Positions 17,786 to 26,334 of a stretch of 41,171 bases of DNA are shown piece after piece (positions within the stretch are counted from its first letter, which is position 1; every line of letters begins with the position of its first letter). The DNA lies in the NCBI GenBank assembly GCA_031081675.1, contig JAVHLZ010000006.1, positions 69,087 to 110,257 of the forward strand, given 5' to 3'. This DNA is from Armatimonadota bacterium (GTDB lineage: Bacteria; Sysuimicrobiota; Sysuimicrobiia; Sysuimicrobiales; Kaftiobacteriaceae). A model generated the notes under the pieces. It was not told where the DNA came from. It saw only the letters and a program-made list of their open reading frames with translations, and did not search any database. Made by a program: the position numbers and the translations under genes.

Positions 17786-18919
17786 GTGAGCACGTCCCAT
17801 CCGCCCTCTCCTTCTCGGTCCGAGGTCGCCGCGTGGCGAGACCACTGGCAGGATGAAGGCGACGCCGCCTTCCTGTACCGGCGCCTGGCCGCCGCCGCGC
17901 GCGATCCCCGGCAGGCTCGCCTGTTCGCGGAACTGGCGGAGGTGGAGGAGCAGCACGCAGCGCGGTGGGCGGACCTCCTGCGGGCCGCCGGGGTCTCCCT
18001 GCCGGCTCACCGCCCCAGCCTGCGGGCGCGCCTGACGGCCCTGCTGGGTCGCGCCGCGGGGTGGGCGGCCCTGGCGGGCCTGCTGCTGGCCGAAGAGGGC
18101 CGAGAGACCCGCGGGTACCTCCGGGGTGCCGCCCGCTACCGGCACCCGGACGCGGCCGCCGCCGCCGCCCGCCTGGCCCGGGAGTCGGCGGAGCACGCCG
18201 CCCGCCTGGCGGGGATGGCGGGCGGCGCACCGGGAGAGCCCTGGCATCGCATCGCCTCCGGGGGCTTCCTGCGCAACGCCGTTTACGGCTTCAACGACGG
18301 GCTGACGGCGAACTTCGGCCTGGTGATGGGCGTCCTGGGGGCGAACGCCCCGGCCCACCTGATCATCGTCTCCGGGGTGGCCGGGCTCATCGCCGACGCC
18401 CTTTCCATGGGAAGCAGCAGCTACCTGGCCGCCACGAGCGAGCGCGAGGTCTACGCCCACGAGATCGCCATGGAACGGGAAGAACTGCGGGTGATGCCGG
18501 ACCTCGAAGAGGCCGAACTGGCCATCCTGTACCAGGCCCGGGGGATGACCCCCGAAGCGGCGGCGCTGGCGGCCCGGGAGGTCATGCGCCATCCCGACCG
18601 GGCCCTGCAGGAACAGGTCCAGATGGAGCTGGGCATCGGGCAGACGGCCTTCTCCCCCCTGCGGGAAGGAGGGATCACGGGCATGGCCACCGCCGTGGGG
18701 GCCCTCATCCCCGTGATCCCGTTCCTGGTCCTGGACGGCGCGGCGGCCACCTGGACGTCCTTTGCCGTCAGCATGCTGTCCCACTTCCTGGTGGGCGCGG
18801 CCCGCAGCGTCTTCACGGGCCGCAGCGCCTTGCGCAGCGGTCTGGACATGTTCCTCGTGGGGCTGGGGATCGCCGCCGTAGGCTTCGTGGCGGGCGAGCA
18901 GGTGGCCCGACTGCTGTAA
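17786..18919 (+). CDS. MbfA-like membrane ferritin: ferritin-like domain fused to VIT1/CCC1 transporter
   Basis: 377 residues in two parts. Residues 1-145 form a four-helix ferritin-like/rubrerythrin bundle with Glu and His in helical repeats (DEGDAAFLYRRLA, EVEEQHAARW, LAEEGRETRGYL, ESAEHAARLA), suited to a di-iron site. Residues 160-377 are a VIT1/CCC1 membrane domain with GFNDGLTANFGLVMGVLGA, a cytosolic loop rich in Glu (EVYAHEIAMEREEL) and VGALIPVIPFLV. This architecture is that of MbfA, an iron exporter for peroxide and iron-excess stress in alpha-proteobacteria; function here is by homology. GTG 17786 starts it; no strong ribosome-binding site is seen. Confidence 0.88.
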   Translation: MSTSHPPSPSRSEVAAWRDHWQDEGDAAFLYRRLAAAARDPRQARLFAELAEVEEQHAARWADLLRAAGVSLPAHRPSLRARLTALLGRAAGWAALAGLLLAEEGRETRGYLRGAARYRHPDAAAAAARLARESAEHAARLAGMAGGAPGEPWHRIASGGFLRNAVYGFNDGLTANFGLVMGVLGANAPAHLIIVSGVAGLIADALSMGSSSYLAATSEREVYAHEIAMEREELRVMPDLEEAELAILYQARGMTPEAAALAAREVMRHPDRALQEQVQMELGIGQTAFSPLREGGITGMATAVGALIPVIPFLVLDGAAATWTSFAVSMLSHFLVGAARSVFTGRSALRSGLDMFLVGLGIAAVGFVAGEQVARLL

Positions 18920-18963
18920 GTGGGGGTTGCGCCTCCCCCGGCGGGTGTGCGAAGGTATCATCC

Positions 18964-19920
18964 GTGACCTCCCCGGCGATCCGACCCTTCGAGGACCGGG
19001 ACTATCCGGCGGCCGTGGCCGTCGCCTCCGCCGTGTACGCCGACTATCCGTGGTCGGAGGCCGAGTGGCGCCACGAAGACGCCCGATACGACGGGGTCCG
19101 CCTGCGCCTGCACCGCCTGGTGGCGGAGGACGGCAGCGGGATAGTCGGCATGGCCGAGTACCACCACGTCAGCAGCATGTACCACCCCCGGAAGCTGTGG
19201 GTGGAGATCGTCGTCCGCCCGGACCGCCAGGGGCTGGGCATCGGCAAGAGACTGTACGGAGCACTGGTGGAGGCGATGCAGCCCCTGCGGCCGGCCGTGC
19301 TATGGGCCGGCGTGCGGGAGACCTTCGCCCGCAGCCTGCGGTTCGTGCAGGACCGGGGCTTCCGCGAGATCCGTCGGGCATGGGAGTCGCGCCTCCTGGT
19401 GGCGTCCTTTGACCCGGCGCCGCTCTCGTCACGGGCGGCCCGCACCGGGGAGATCAGGCTGATCACCGCCGCCGAGCTGCGGGAGCGCGACCCGGACTGG
19501 CTGGCCACCCTGTACGACCTGCACACCACCGTCGCCGCCGACATCCCCCAGCCCGAGCCCTACACCCCGCCGACGCGGGAGGAGTACCGCCAGCGCCTGC
19601 TGGACAATCCCGACTACCTGCCCGACGGCCACATCCTGGCCCTGGACGGAGAGCGGTGCGTGGGGGAAAGCGTCGTCCTCCGCAGCCAGCGGCTGCCCGA
19701 CGTGCTCTACCAGGGGCTCACCGGCGTCCGCCGGGCGTACCGGGGCCGGGGGATCGCGCTGGCCCTGAAGCTGCGGGTGATTGACTACGCGCGGCGGCAG
19801 GGATACCGGGAGATCCGCACCTGGAACGACTCGCTGAACGCGCCCATGCTGCGCGTCAACACCCTGCTGGGATTCGTGCGCCAGCCGGCGTGGATCACCT
19901 TCGAGCGCCGGGAGGACTGA
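18964..19920 (+). CDS. Tandem GNAT-family N-acetyltransferase
   Basis: 318 residues with two GNAT domains. The first (about 1-150) has the acetyl-CoA loop VRPDRQGLGIGKRLYGALVEA. The second (about 165-318) has VRRAYRGRGIALALKLRVIDYA followed by TWNDSLNAPMLRVNTLLGF, the usual end of a GNAT fold. It presumably acetylates a small-molecule amine or protein N-terminus; the acceptor cannot be inferred. The start is GTG 18964, with GAAGG 8 nt upstream. Its stop is 2 nt before gdhA, so the two are co-translated. Confidence 0.87.
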   Translation: MTSPAIRPFEDRDYPAAVAVASAVYADYPWSEAEWRHEDARYDGVRLRLHRLVAEDGSGIVGMAEYHHVSSMYHPRKLWVEIVVRPDRQGLGIGKRLYGALVEAMQPLRPAVLWAGVRETFARSLRFVQDRGFREIRRAWESRLLVASFDPAPLSSRAARTGEIRLITAAELRERDPDWLATLYDLHTTVAADIPQPEPYTPPTREEYRQRLLDNPDYLPDGHILALDGERCVGESVVLRSQRLPDVLYQGLTGVRRAYRGRGIALALKLRVIDYARRQGYREIRTWNDSLNAPMLRVNTLLGFVRQPAWITFERRED

Positions 19921-19922
19921 CC

Positions 19923-21206
19923 GTGGCGTCCGCCCCCCAACCGTCCGCTCCGCCCGCGACCCGGACCGAGGACCCCTGGGACGCCGCCCTGCGCCAGTTC
20001 CACCGCGCCGCCGATCACCTGGCCCTGCCCCGGGGCATCCGCGACTACCTGGTCACGCCCAACCGCGAACTGGCTGTCGCCTTTCCCGTGCGCATGGACG
20101 ACGGCTCGGTACAGGTCTTCACCGGCTACCGGGTGCACCACAGCACGGTCCTGGGGCCCACCAAGGGCGGCATCCGCTACAGCCCCCAGGTGGACCTGGC
20201 CGAGGTGCGGGCGCTGGCCATGCTGATGACCTGGAAGTGCGCCCTGATGCACCTGCCCTACGGAGGGGCCAAGGGAGGCGTGGCCTGCGACCCGGCGGCC
20301 CTGTCCCGGAGCGAGCTCGAACGCCTGACCCGGCGCTACGCCACCGAGATCAGCGTCCTGATGGGTCCTGACGCCGACATCCCCGCCCCCGACGTGGGCA
20401 CCAACGAGCAGGTCATGGCCTGGATCATGGACACCTTCAGCATGCACCGGGGGCACTCGGTGCCGGCGGTGGTGACCGGCAAGCCGCTGAGCATCGGCGG
20501 CTCCGCCGGGCGGCGGGACGCCACCGGCCGGGGCGTCGCCATCGTTGCGCGGGAGGCGGCCGCGCTGGCGGGCCTGCCCCTGGCCGGCAGCCGGGTGGTA
20601 GTGCAGGGGTTCGGCAACGTGGGCTCGGTGGCCGCCTGCCTGCTCCACGACCTGGGGTGCCGGGTGGTGGCCGTGAGCGACGTGTTCGGGGGCATCTACA
20701 ACCCGGCCGGGCTGAACCCGTGGGAGGTCGCCGAGCACGTGCGCCGCACGGGCCGCGTCCAGGGGTTTCCCCGCGCCCGGACCGTCACCAACGAGCAGCT
20801 GCTGGAACTGCCCTGCGAGATCCTGGTGCCGGCCGCGGTCGAGGGCCAGATCACCGCCCGCAATGCCGCCCGGGTCCAGGCCCGGATGATCGTGGAGGCC
20901 GCCAACGGCCCCACCACCCCCGAGGCCGACCAGATCCTGGACGACCGGGGCGTGCTGGTGGTCCCCGACATCCTGGCCAATGCCGGCGGGGTGACGGTCT
21001 CCTACTTCGAGTGGGTCCAGGATCTGCAGTCGTTCTTCTGGAGCGCAGACGAGATCACCCGGCGGCTGGAGCAGGTCATGGTCCAGGCGTTCCACGGAGT
21101 CGAACTGCTGGCCCGGGAACGGGGCGTGGACCTGCGCACCGCCGCCCTGATCTACGCCATCGGGCGGGTCGCCGACGCCCTGCTGGCCCGCGGCCTCTAC
21201 CCGTAA
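19923..21206 (+). CDS. gdhA: Glu/Leu/Phe/Val-family glutamate dehydrogenase
   Basis: 427 residues. It catalyses reversible oxidative deamination of glutamate to 2-oxoglutarate, linking carbon and nitrogen metabolism. The N-terminal domain has GPTKGGIRYSP and KCALMHLPYGGAKGG with the catalytic and substrate lysines. PDADIPAPDVGTNEQVMAW and a dinucleotide-binding GFGNVGS lie in the second domain. ANAGGVTVSYFEWVQ and the LQSFFWS segment match hexameric GDH of the short (about 420-residue) class. GTG 19923 comes 2 nt after the GNAT stop; the downstream gene is convergent. Leucine dehydrogenase is less likely, since these enzymes are shorter. Confidence 0.93.
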   Translation: MASAPQPSAPPATRTEDPWDAALRQFHRAADHLALPRGIRDYLVTPNRELAVAFPVRMDDGSVQVFTGYRVHHSTVLGPTKGGIRYSPQVDLAEVRALAMLMTWKCALMHLPYGGAKGGVACDPAALSRSELERLTRRYATEISVLMGPDADIPAPDVGTNEQVMAWIMDTFSMHRGHSVPAVVTGKPLSIGGSAGRRDATGRGVAIVAREAAALAGLPLAGSRVVVQGFGNVGSVAACLLHDLGCRVVAVSDVFGGIYNPAGLNPWEVAEHVRRTGRVQGFPRARTVTNEQLLELPCEILVPAAVEGQITARNAARVQARMIVEAANGPTTPEADQILDDRGVLVVPDILANAGGVTVSYFEWVQDLQSFFWSADEITRRLEQVMVQAFHGVELLARERGVDLRTAALIYAIGRVADALLARGLYP

Positions 21207-21255
21207 CCCCTCCCGCGCGGCCCGGCGCCGTCGGCTGCGCCCGCACGTGCCCAGG

Positions 21256-22479
21256 CTACCGGGGCGCGAACGCCACCTTGAACGCCCGGGATCGGGCCTT
21301 GCCCGACGCCGCCCGCAGGGCCGCCCGGTACTCCTCCAGGGGAAAGTGGTGGGTCACCAGGTGGCCCAGCCGCATCCGGCCCGCCGCCATCCACTCCAGA
21401 ACCAGCGGGAGGGTGCGCACCCGCCGCCCCTGCCACGTTTCCACGCCGTAGATGTAGCTGCCGGTCACGCGCAGTTCCTTCCACCACACAGGCGTCCAGT
21501 CCACCCCCGCCGGGACTGCGGCCAGGCCCAGCAGGACCACCGTGCCGCCGGGCCGGGTCAGCCGGAAGGCGTCGTCGAGGCTGCGGGCGCTGCCCACACA
21601 CTCCACGGTCAGGTCGGCGCCGCCCAGCAGGACCCGCTTGCCCAGCATGGGACGCCGCAGCACGCCGCCCACCAGGTCGGCCACCTCCGGATAGTGGGCG
21701 TCGCCGGGGCCCAGGCGCACCACCCGATCAGCGCCCAGACGGCGGGCGGCCTCCCCCTGGTAGGCATGCTTGACCAGGGCCACGATCCGGGCCGCGCTGC
21801 CCAGGGCGCGGAGGGCGGCGATGGCGCACTGGCCGATGATCCCCCCGCCGATGACCAGCACCGTGTCGCGGTCTGACGGAGGGGAGGCCAGCAGGGGGTG
21901 AACCGCGCACGCCGCCGGCTCCGCCATCAGCGCGTCTTCATCGGTCAGCCCGTCGGGGACGGGAAAGACCTGCGATCGGTGGGCCACAAATCCCGCGCTC
22001 CAGCTGCCGCCGGTGTCCCGGCAGGCGCCGATCATCAGCCCCGGGCTGAGGTGGCCGTCGGCTACCCGTACGCACAGGTTGTAGCGGCCGGCGGCGCAGT
22101 ACGGGCAGGGCGGGAGGTCCCGGGCGGCGCACGGCAGCGCCGGCTCCACCGTCACCCGCTGCCCGACCGCCAGGCCCTCAACCCGCCGGCCCACCTCCGC
22201 CACCGTGCCCACGTTCTCGTGGCCCAGGACGAACGGAAACGACGTGACGGCCGACAGGGCGGGGCTGCTGTCCAGGTGGATGGTGTGCAGGTCGCTGCCG
22301 CAGATGCCGCCCAGGCGCACCCGCACCCGCACCCACTCCTCCCCCGGCAGCCGAGGTTCGGGCACCTCCCGGTAGCGCAGGGGCGCCCATGGCCCCCACG
22401 CGGCCGAGCGGCGGATGGCGCAGAGGGCGCGGGTGAGGACAAACCGGGCGATGGTGGGATGGAACACCAGGGCGCGCAT
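21256..22479 (-). CDS. Zinc-dependent alcohol dehydrogenase family protein (MDR)
   Basis: 407 residues. Catalytic-zinc ligands are visible as Cys in GGICGSDLHT, His-Glu in LGHENVGTV and Glu in AEPAACAVH. A structural zinc site lies in CAARDLPPCPYC...NLC. NAD(P) binds at VIGGGIIGQ. It resembles sorbitol/threonine-dehydrogenase-type MDR enzymes but the substrate is unknown. Residues 1-30 are an unusual extension before the GroES-like domain. The start is ATG 22479. It lies 74 nt behind the class II aldolase gene, in the same orientation, and probably ends that operon. Confidence 0.87.
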   Translation of the reverse strand: MRALVFHPTIARFVLTRALCAIRRSAAWGPWAPLRYREVPEPRLPGEEWVRVRVRLGGICGSDLHTIHLDSSPALSAVTSFPFVLGHENVGTVAEVGRRVEGLAVGQRVTVEPALPCAARDLPPCPYCAAGRYNLCVRVADGHLSPGLMIGACRDTGGSWSAGFVAHRSQVFPVPDGLTDEDALMAEPAACAVHPLLASPPSDRDTVLVIGGGIIGQCAIAALRALGSAARIVALVKHAYQGEAARRLGADRVVRLGPGDAHYPEVADLVGGVLRRPMLGKRVLLGGADLTVECVGSARSLDDAFRLTRPGGTVVLLGLAAVPAGVDWTPVWWKELRVTGSYIYGVETWQGRRVRTLPLVLEWMAAGRMRLGHLVTHHFPLEEYRAALRAASGKARSRAFKVAFAPR

Positions 22480-22553
22480 CAGGGGGTGCGGTGAGCGGGT
22501 CCGGCGGGAGGCGCCGGGGGGTCGGGCGCGGGGCGCAGGCCGCGGCCGCTCAT

Positions 22554-23636
22554 CTACGACATGGGGACCTGGCGGATGAAGCCGCGCTCCAGGCGGGTGA
22601 AGATGTCGTCCAGGGTGGGCCCGGTGATGGTGAGGCCGTGGTTTTTCAGGCCCACCACCGCCCGCGCCGGGTCCGGCGCCTGGCGGACCACCTCGGCCAC
22701 CGCGCGGGCGAGCTGGAGGGTCCCGCACGGGTAGTTGATGGTGGTGGAGGTGACGTCTTCCATCCAGGCGTGCACGTGGACGATGGCGCCCACCGAGGGG
22801 TGCTCGGTGTAGATCATCCAGTGCTCGATGGCGTCCACCGACACCCGCCGGGGCTTCACGTGGGGCGGGACCGACAGCAGCATCACATGCCGCTGGGGGT
22901 CGTAGCCTTTGACCAGCAGGATGTCCCGGCCGATGACCTTCATGTTGGCCTTGTCCACCCCGCTGGCGCTCATCCAGAAACGCCGGGCGTCCTTGCGCAC
23001 GCTCAGGTTGCCGTACGACAGCCCGCCGATGCCGTACAGGCGCTCGATGTGGCGCAGGTCGCGCTCGTCCAGCAGCTCGTGGATGGGGAAGGGGGCGGGC
23101 AGCAGGTTGAGGGCGTCCAGCCGCCGCCCGGCCTCGCTGAGCTGGCGGGTCAGGTCATCGCCCTCCCACAGCCCGGGCTCCAGGTCCGGGTGGAACTCGT
23201 TGTCGATCACCAGCTGGGACGACGCCAGCGGGTGCAGGCGCTCGTAGATGTAGTCGAAGTAGTCGTCCCCGGCCAGATCGGGGATGGGGTAGTAGCCCTG
23301 TTCCAGGGTGACGAAGTAGGTGTGCAGCGCCTCCCGATCCCGCACCAGGTAGATGCACAAGTTGGCCAGCGACCGCACCAGCAGCGGGTACGCCTGGCGC
23401 AGCACGTTGTCCGGCCGCTGGTCGGTGACCGCCACCGACACCACGAAGATGGCCTTGGCGCGGCGCCGGTAGGGCCGCGGCCGGTCCACGGCGATGAAGT
23501 TGAAGACCAGCCGCAGGTCCGCCGCCTCGGGGTCGTCGGTGTAGACGTGCCCCCGGCGCTCGAAGGCGGCGCGCAACCCCGCCGCCATCCGCGCCAGCGC
23601 CGGATCGCCGTAGTCGCCCACACAGGTGAACAGCAT
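22554..23636 (-). CDS. Class II aldolase/adducin-domain protein with extra N-terminal domain
   Basis: 360 residues. The C-terminal half (about 175-360) is a class II aldolase/adducin fold: YGIGGLSYGNLSVR and FWMSASGVDK for phosphate/substrate binding, metal-ligand histidines in AIVHVHAWM, and the later LKNHGLTITGPTLDDIF. The N-terminal 170 residues (LFTCVGDYGDPAL..., LRLVFNFIAVDRPRPYRRR...) match no family I can name, so this is not a plain fuculose-phosphate aldolase, which is about 215 residues. ATG 23636 lies 7 nt after the transporter stop, with a 6-bp hairpin (23639-23653) between the nearest Shine-Dalgarno (GGAGGTG) and the start. Confidence 0.82.
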   Translation of the reverse strand: MLFTCVGDYGDPALARMAAGLRAAFERRGHVYTDDPEAADLRLVFNFIAVDRPRPYRRRAKAIFVVSVAVTDQRPDNVLRQAYPLLVRSLANLCIYLVRDREALHTYFVTLEQGYYPIPDLAGDDYFDYIYERLHPLASSQLVIDNEFHPDLEPGLWEGDDLTRQLSEAGRRLDALNLLPAPFPIHELLDERDLRHIERLYGIGGLSYGNLSVRKDARRFWMSASGVDKANMKVIGRDILLVKGYDPQRHVMLLSVPPHVKPRRVSVDAIEHWMIYTEHPSVGAIVHVHAWMEDVTSTTINYPCGTLQLARAVAEVVRQAPDPARAVVGLKNHGLTITGPTLDDIFTRLERGFIRQVPMS

Positions 23637-23638
23637 CA

Positions 23639-23653
23639 GGGTATTAGATACCC
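23639..23653 (-). promoter_or_regulatory. Hairpin at the transporter-aldolase junction
   Basis: GGGTAT-TAG-ATACCC is a perfect inverted repeat covering the TAA stop of the transporter. It separates GGAGGTG from the aldolase ATG; folding would bring them to a normal distance, suggesting translational coupling. Confidence 0.35.
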
Positions 23654-24825
23654 ACCTCCGGGCCCGCGCTCCTCCCGGGTTCGGAGCCGACTTCTCCTCC
23701 CTCCCACCGCGGCCGCCGCAGCCGGACCAGCACGGTGCCGACCACCAGCCCGATCACGTAGCCGTAGGGCAGACCCAGGACCGCCAGGCTGACCAGCAGG
23801 GCCGTCGACAAGTCGAGCGGATCGCGCAGGTCCCGCAGCAGGCGCATCAGGGCCAGCGCCTCGAAGGTCAGGATCACCCCCAGCACCGGAAGCGGGAACA
23901 GCCGGAGGACGTCGGCAAATCCCCGGCTCCAGAACACGCCCAGCGCCAGGTACAGGGCCCCATAGATGACGACCGAGCCGCCGGTGCGGGCACCGAAGGC
24001 GTAGTGGCCGGCCAGGCCGCCCGAGCCATGGCAGGTGGGCACCCCGCCTCCCCACGGGTTGATCAGGTTCATGGCGGCGTAGGTGAGCGCGATCCGACGG
24101 ACGGTCAGGGGGTGGTCGGGGAAGAAGTCGGCCACCACCTGGCGGGTGGCCAGGACCGAGTTGGCCAGGGACAACGGCAGCTGCGGCAGAGCCAGGACCA
24201 CAAAGCCGGTGGCGATGTCCCGGGCCGAGGGCACCACCGGCGCGGGCAGGCGGACGGAGACGCCGGACAGGATCTGCCAGGCGTCGGCGCCCCTGATCAG
24301 CGCGTATCCCACCCCCAGGCCGATGACCAGCAATGCCGGGGGCCAGCGCCGGTGGCCGAGCAGGGCCACGGTCAGCGCGAACGCCACCGCGGCCAGTACG
24401 TACCCCGCCGGGCCGTCGGCGGCGACGTAGCGGCCCAGGGCCAGCGACGCCAGCTGCAGCCCCAGCCCGAACTGGATGCCCCGCACCACGGCCCGGGGAA
24501 CCAGCCGGGCCACCCACTCCACGGCGCCGGTGGCGGCCAGGACCAGCATCGCCAGACCCACCGCCAGCCCCCCGCCGTAGAGGACCGCCGGAGCCAGCTT
24601 CTGGGTGATGACGATCACGGCCATGGCCTTCAGGGGCTGGACCGGCATGGGCAGGCCGTACAGCAGGCCGGTGGCGACCTGCATGAGGCCGAACATGGCG
24701 AGGACGGAGGCAGGGTCCAGCCCGGCCGACAGGATCATCCCCGCCAGCAGCGGGAAATCGGTCCCGATGTCGCCGAAGGCACCGGCGACCTCGTTGCGGT
24801 CGAAGCGGATGCGGCGCCAGCCCAC
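23644..24825 (-). CDS. MOT1-family putative sulfate/molybdate transporter
   Basis: 393 residues, about 10-12 membrane segments. The hallmark GAFGDIGTDFPLLAG sits near the N-terminus and the second conserved block, GGGVPTCHGSGGLAGHYAFG, near residue 255. Both define the MOT1 family (SulP-related, no STAS domain), whose plant and fungal members carry molybdate with high affinity; bacterial substrates are less studied. QPLKAMAVIVI is also conserved. No modABC or molybdopterin synthesis gene is near, so the oxyanion is uncertain. The start is GTG 24825. It is the first gene of the operon with the class II aldolase. Confidence 0.85.
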   Translation of the reverse strand: MGWRRIRFDRNEVAGAFGDIGTDFPLLAGMILSAGLDPASVLAMFGLMQVATGLLYGLPMPVQPLKAMAVIVITQKLAPAVLYGGGLAVGLAMLVLAATGAVEWVARLVPRAVVRGIQFGLGLQLASLALGRYVAADGPAGYVLAAVAFALTVALLGHRRWPPALLVIGLGVGYALIRGADAWQILSGVSVRLPAPVVPSARDIATGFVVLALPQLPLSLANSVLATRQVVADFFPDHPLTVRRIALTYAAMNLINPWGGGVPTCHGSGGLAGHYAFGARTGGSVVIYGALYLALGVFWSRGFADVLRLFPLPVLGVILTFEALALMRLLRDLRDPLDLSTALLVSLAVLGLPYGYVIGLVVGTVLVRLRRPRWEGGEVGSEPGRSAGPEVGI

Positions 24826-24874
24826 GTCTTACTCGATTCCCCCGCCCGACGGGGAAACCTGCCGGCCCAGACCT

Positions 24875-24960
24875 GCCCGATCTACGCAATCTGCGCGATC
24901 TCCGCAATCCGAAGGGGAGACATGGCGCAGATCGCGCAGATTGGGCAGATCGCGCAGATT
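24875..24960. repeat. Inverted array of 9-nt units (CAATCTGCG / CGATCTGCG), copy 1
   Basis: The left arm (24875-24909) alternates CGATCTACG, CAATCTGCG, CGATCTCCG. The right arm (24924-24960) is its complement, (GCGCAGATC GCGCAGATT) repeated. The arms could form a long hairpin with a 14-nt loop. The right arm runs into the stop codon (24959-24961) of the flavoenzyme gene. A 20-nt core is identical to the copy at 28345-28364. Confidence 0.8.
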
Positions 24961-26122
24961 ATCCCAGTATTCCCTGGGCGTGGCGGCCGCGGATGAGCCG
25001 CCCCTCGGCGAACCGGCTGAGGCGGAACACGGAGACATCCACCGGCGGCTGCTCCCCCACCATCACCGCGGCCAGCGCCTCGCCCACGGCCGGGCTCAGC
25101 TTGAACCCGTGGCCGGAGAACCCCGCCGCGACGAACAGACCCTCCACTCCCGGCACGGGCCCCAGCACCGGCTGCCAGTCCGGGGTGATGTCGTAGAGGC
25201 TGGCGAAGCCCCCCCGCACCTGGGCCGACCGGGCGGTGGGAAAGCGGCGGGCCCACAGCCGCCCGATGCGCTCGACGAACTCGAAGTCCACGCCCGGAGC
25301 GAAAGCGTCCGGCTGCACGATCTGCTCGGCTTCCTCCTCCAGGACGCCCGCCAGCACGGTGTCCCCGGCCTCCGGACGGGCGTACAGGCCCAGGACCATA
25401 TCCTCCACCACCACCGGGAGCCGCCATCCGGGGGGCGGCGCCAAGTGGACCACCTGCTGGCGGGAGCTCTGGATGGGGATGTCCACCCCGGCGGCGCGCA
25501 GCAGATCCGGCGTCCACGGCCCGGCGGCCACGAGGACCGCCGCGGCATCCACCGGGCCCCGGGTGGTCTCCACCCCGCGCACCCGCCCGCCCTCGATCCG
25601 CAGCGCCCGGACCGTCACCCCTTCCCACACGTCCGCTCCCGACCGGCGCGCCGCCGCCGCGAACCCGGCCGCGGTGGCATAGCCGTCGGCGAACCCGGAG
25701 CCCGGCTCCCAGGCCGCGCCGGCCACATCGTCGGTGGCCAGCTGCGGGAACCGGGCCGCCACCTCGTCCGGGGAGAGGACCTCGGCCTCGATGCCCAGGC
25801 GGCGCTGCATGGCGACGATCTCCCGCAACCCGTCCATCTCCCGGTCGGGGGCCAGCAGCAGAAATCCGCAGCGCGTGAAGTCGCACGTCGCGCCGGTGAC
25901 ATCCTCGAAGCGGGCGAAGACCTCCCGGCTGCGGGCGGCCAGGAGGATCAGGGGTTCGTAGGAGTAGTGCAGGCGGATGATGCCGGCGGTTCGGCCGGTG
26001 GGGCCGCTGCCCACGGTGCCGCGCTCCACCAGGATCACCCGCCGCCCCCGCCGGGCCAGCTGGAAAGCTGCGCTCGTCCCGGTCACGCCCCCGCCCACAA
26101 CCACCGCGTCCGCCGTCGCCAT
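24959..26122 (-). CDS. FAD-dependent oxidoreductase, DAO (glycine/sarcosine oxidase-like) family
   Basis: 387 residues. The N-terminal dinucleotide-binding motif is VVVGGGVTGTSAAFQLARRG, with Glu in ILVERG at the strand-2 end for the FAD ribose. GPTGRTAGIIR follows, then a substrate domain, and the C-terminal second FAD contact is LFVAAGFSGHGFKLSPAVGEALA. The family oxidises secondary or primary amino acids (sarcosine, glycine, proline-like) to imines. TPDWQPVLGPVPGV is also typical. The start is ATG 26122 with GGAGGGGG upstream. It is last in the pfkA operon. Substrate is unknown; a sarcosine-oxidase-beta-like role is the best guess. Confidence 0.88.
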   Translation of the reverse strand: MATADAVVVGGGVTGTSAAFQLARRGRRVILVERGTVGSGPTGRTAGIIRLHYSYEPLILLAARSREVFARFEDVTGATCDFTRCGFLLLAPDREMDGLREIVAMQRRLGIEAEVLSPDEVAARFPQLATDDVAGAAWEPGSGFADGYATAAGFAAAARRSGADVWEGVTVRALRIEGGRVRGVETTRGPVDAAAVLVAAGPWTPDLLRAAGVDIPIQSSRQQVVHLAPPPGWRLPVVVEDMVLGLYARPEAGDTVLAGVLEEEAEQIVQPDAFAPGVDFEFVERIGRLWARRFPTARSAQVRGGFASLYDITPDWQPVLGPVPGVEGLFVAAGFSGHGFKLSPAVGEALAAVMVGEQPPVDVSVFRLSRFAEGRLIRGRHAQGILG

Positions 26123-26175
26123 GGCCGTCCCCCTCCGCGCCGCCCGCCGGCGCCCGGTTGTCCTCCCCTTTGCCT

Positions 26176-26193
26176 TTTTCCCTTTTCCCTTTA
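26176..26193. repeat. Pyrimidine tract (TTTTTCCCTTTTCCCTTT)
   Basis: A short copy of the polypyrimidine family seen at 17537-17615. It lies directly after the small membrane-protein gene and includes its stop codon (complement of TTA, 26191-26193). Confidence 0.5.
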
Positions 26194-26334
26194 TCTCACC
26201 GACGGCGCGTGGTCGCGGCGGGCGGACCTCGACCACAGGCCGACCAGGTAGGCGACATATGCCACCAGGACGATCGCCGCGGTCCCGACCGCCGCCAGCA
26301 CCACCGCCACCGCGTACCGCACCCACCGCATCAT
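26191..26334 (-). CDS. 47-residue single-pass membrane protein
   Basis: MMRWVRYAV then a 20-residue hydrophobic helix (AVVLAAVGTAAIVLVAYVAY) and a basic tail (LWSRSARRDHAPSVR). The Met codon at 26334 overlaps the stop of the LacD-like aldolase gene (ATGA), which strongly favours a real coupled gene. It has no recognised family. It may be a small membrane partner for the flavoenzyme or aldolase, but nothing in the sequence proves this. Confidence 0.6.
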   Translation of the reverse strand: MMRWVRYAVAVVLAAVGTAAIVLVAYVAYLVGLWSRSARRDHAPSVR

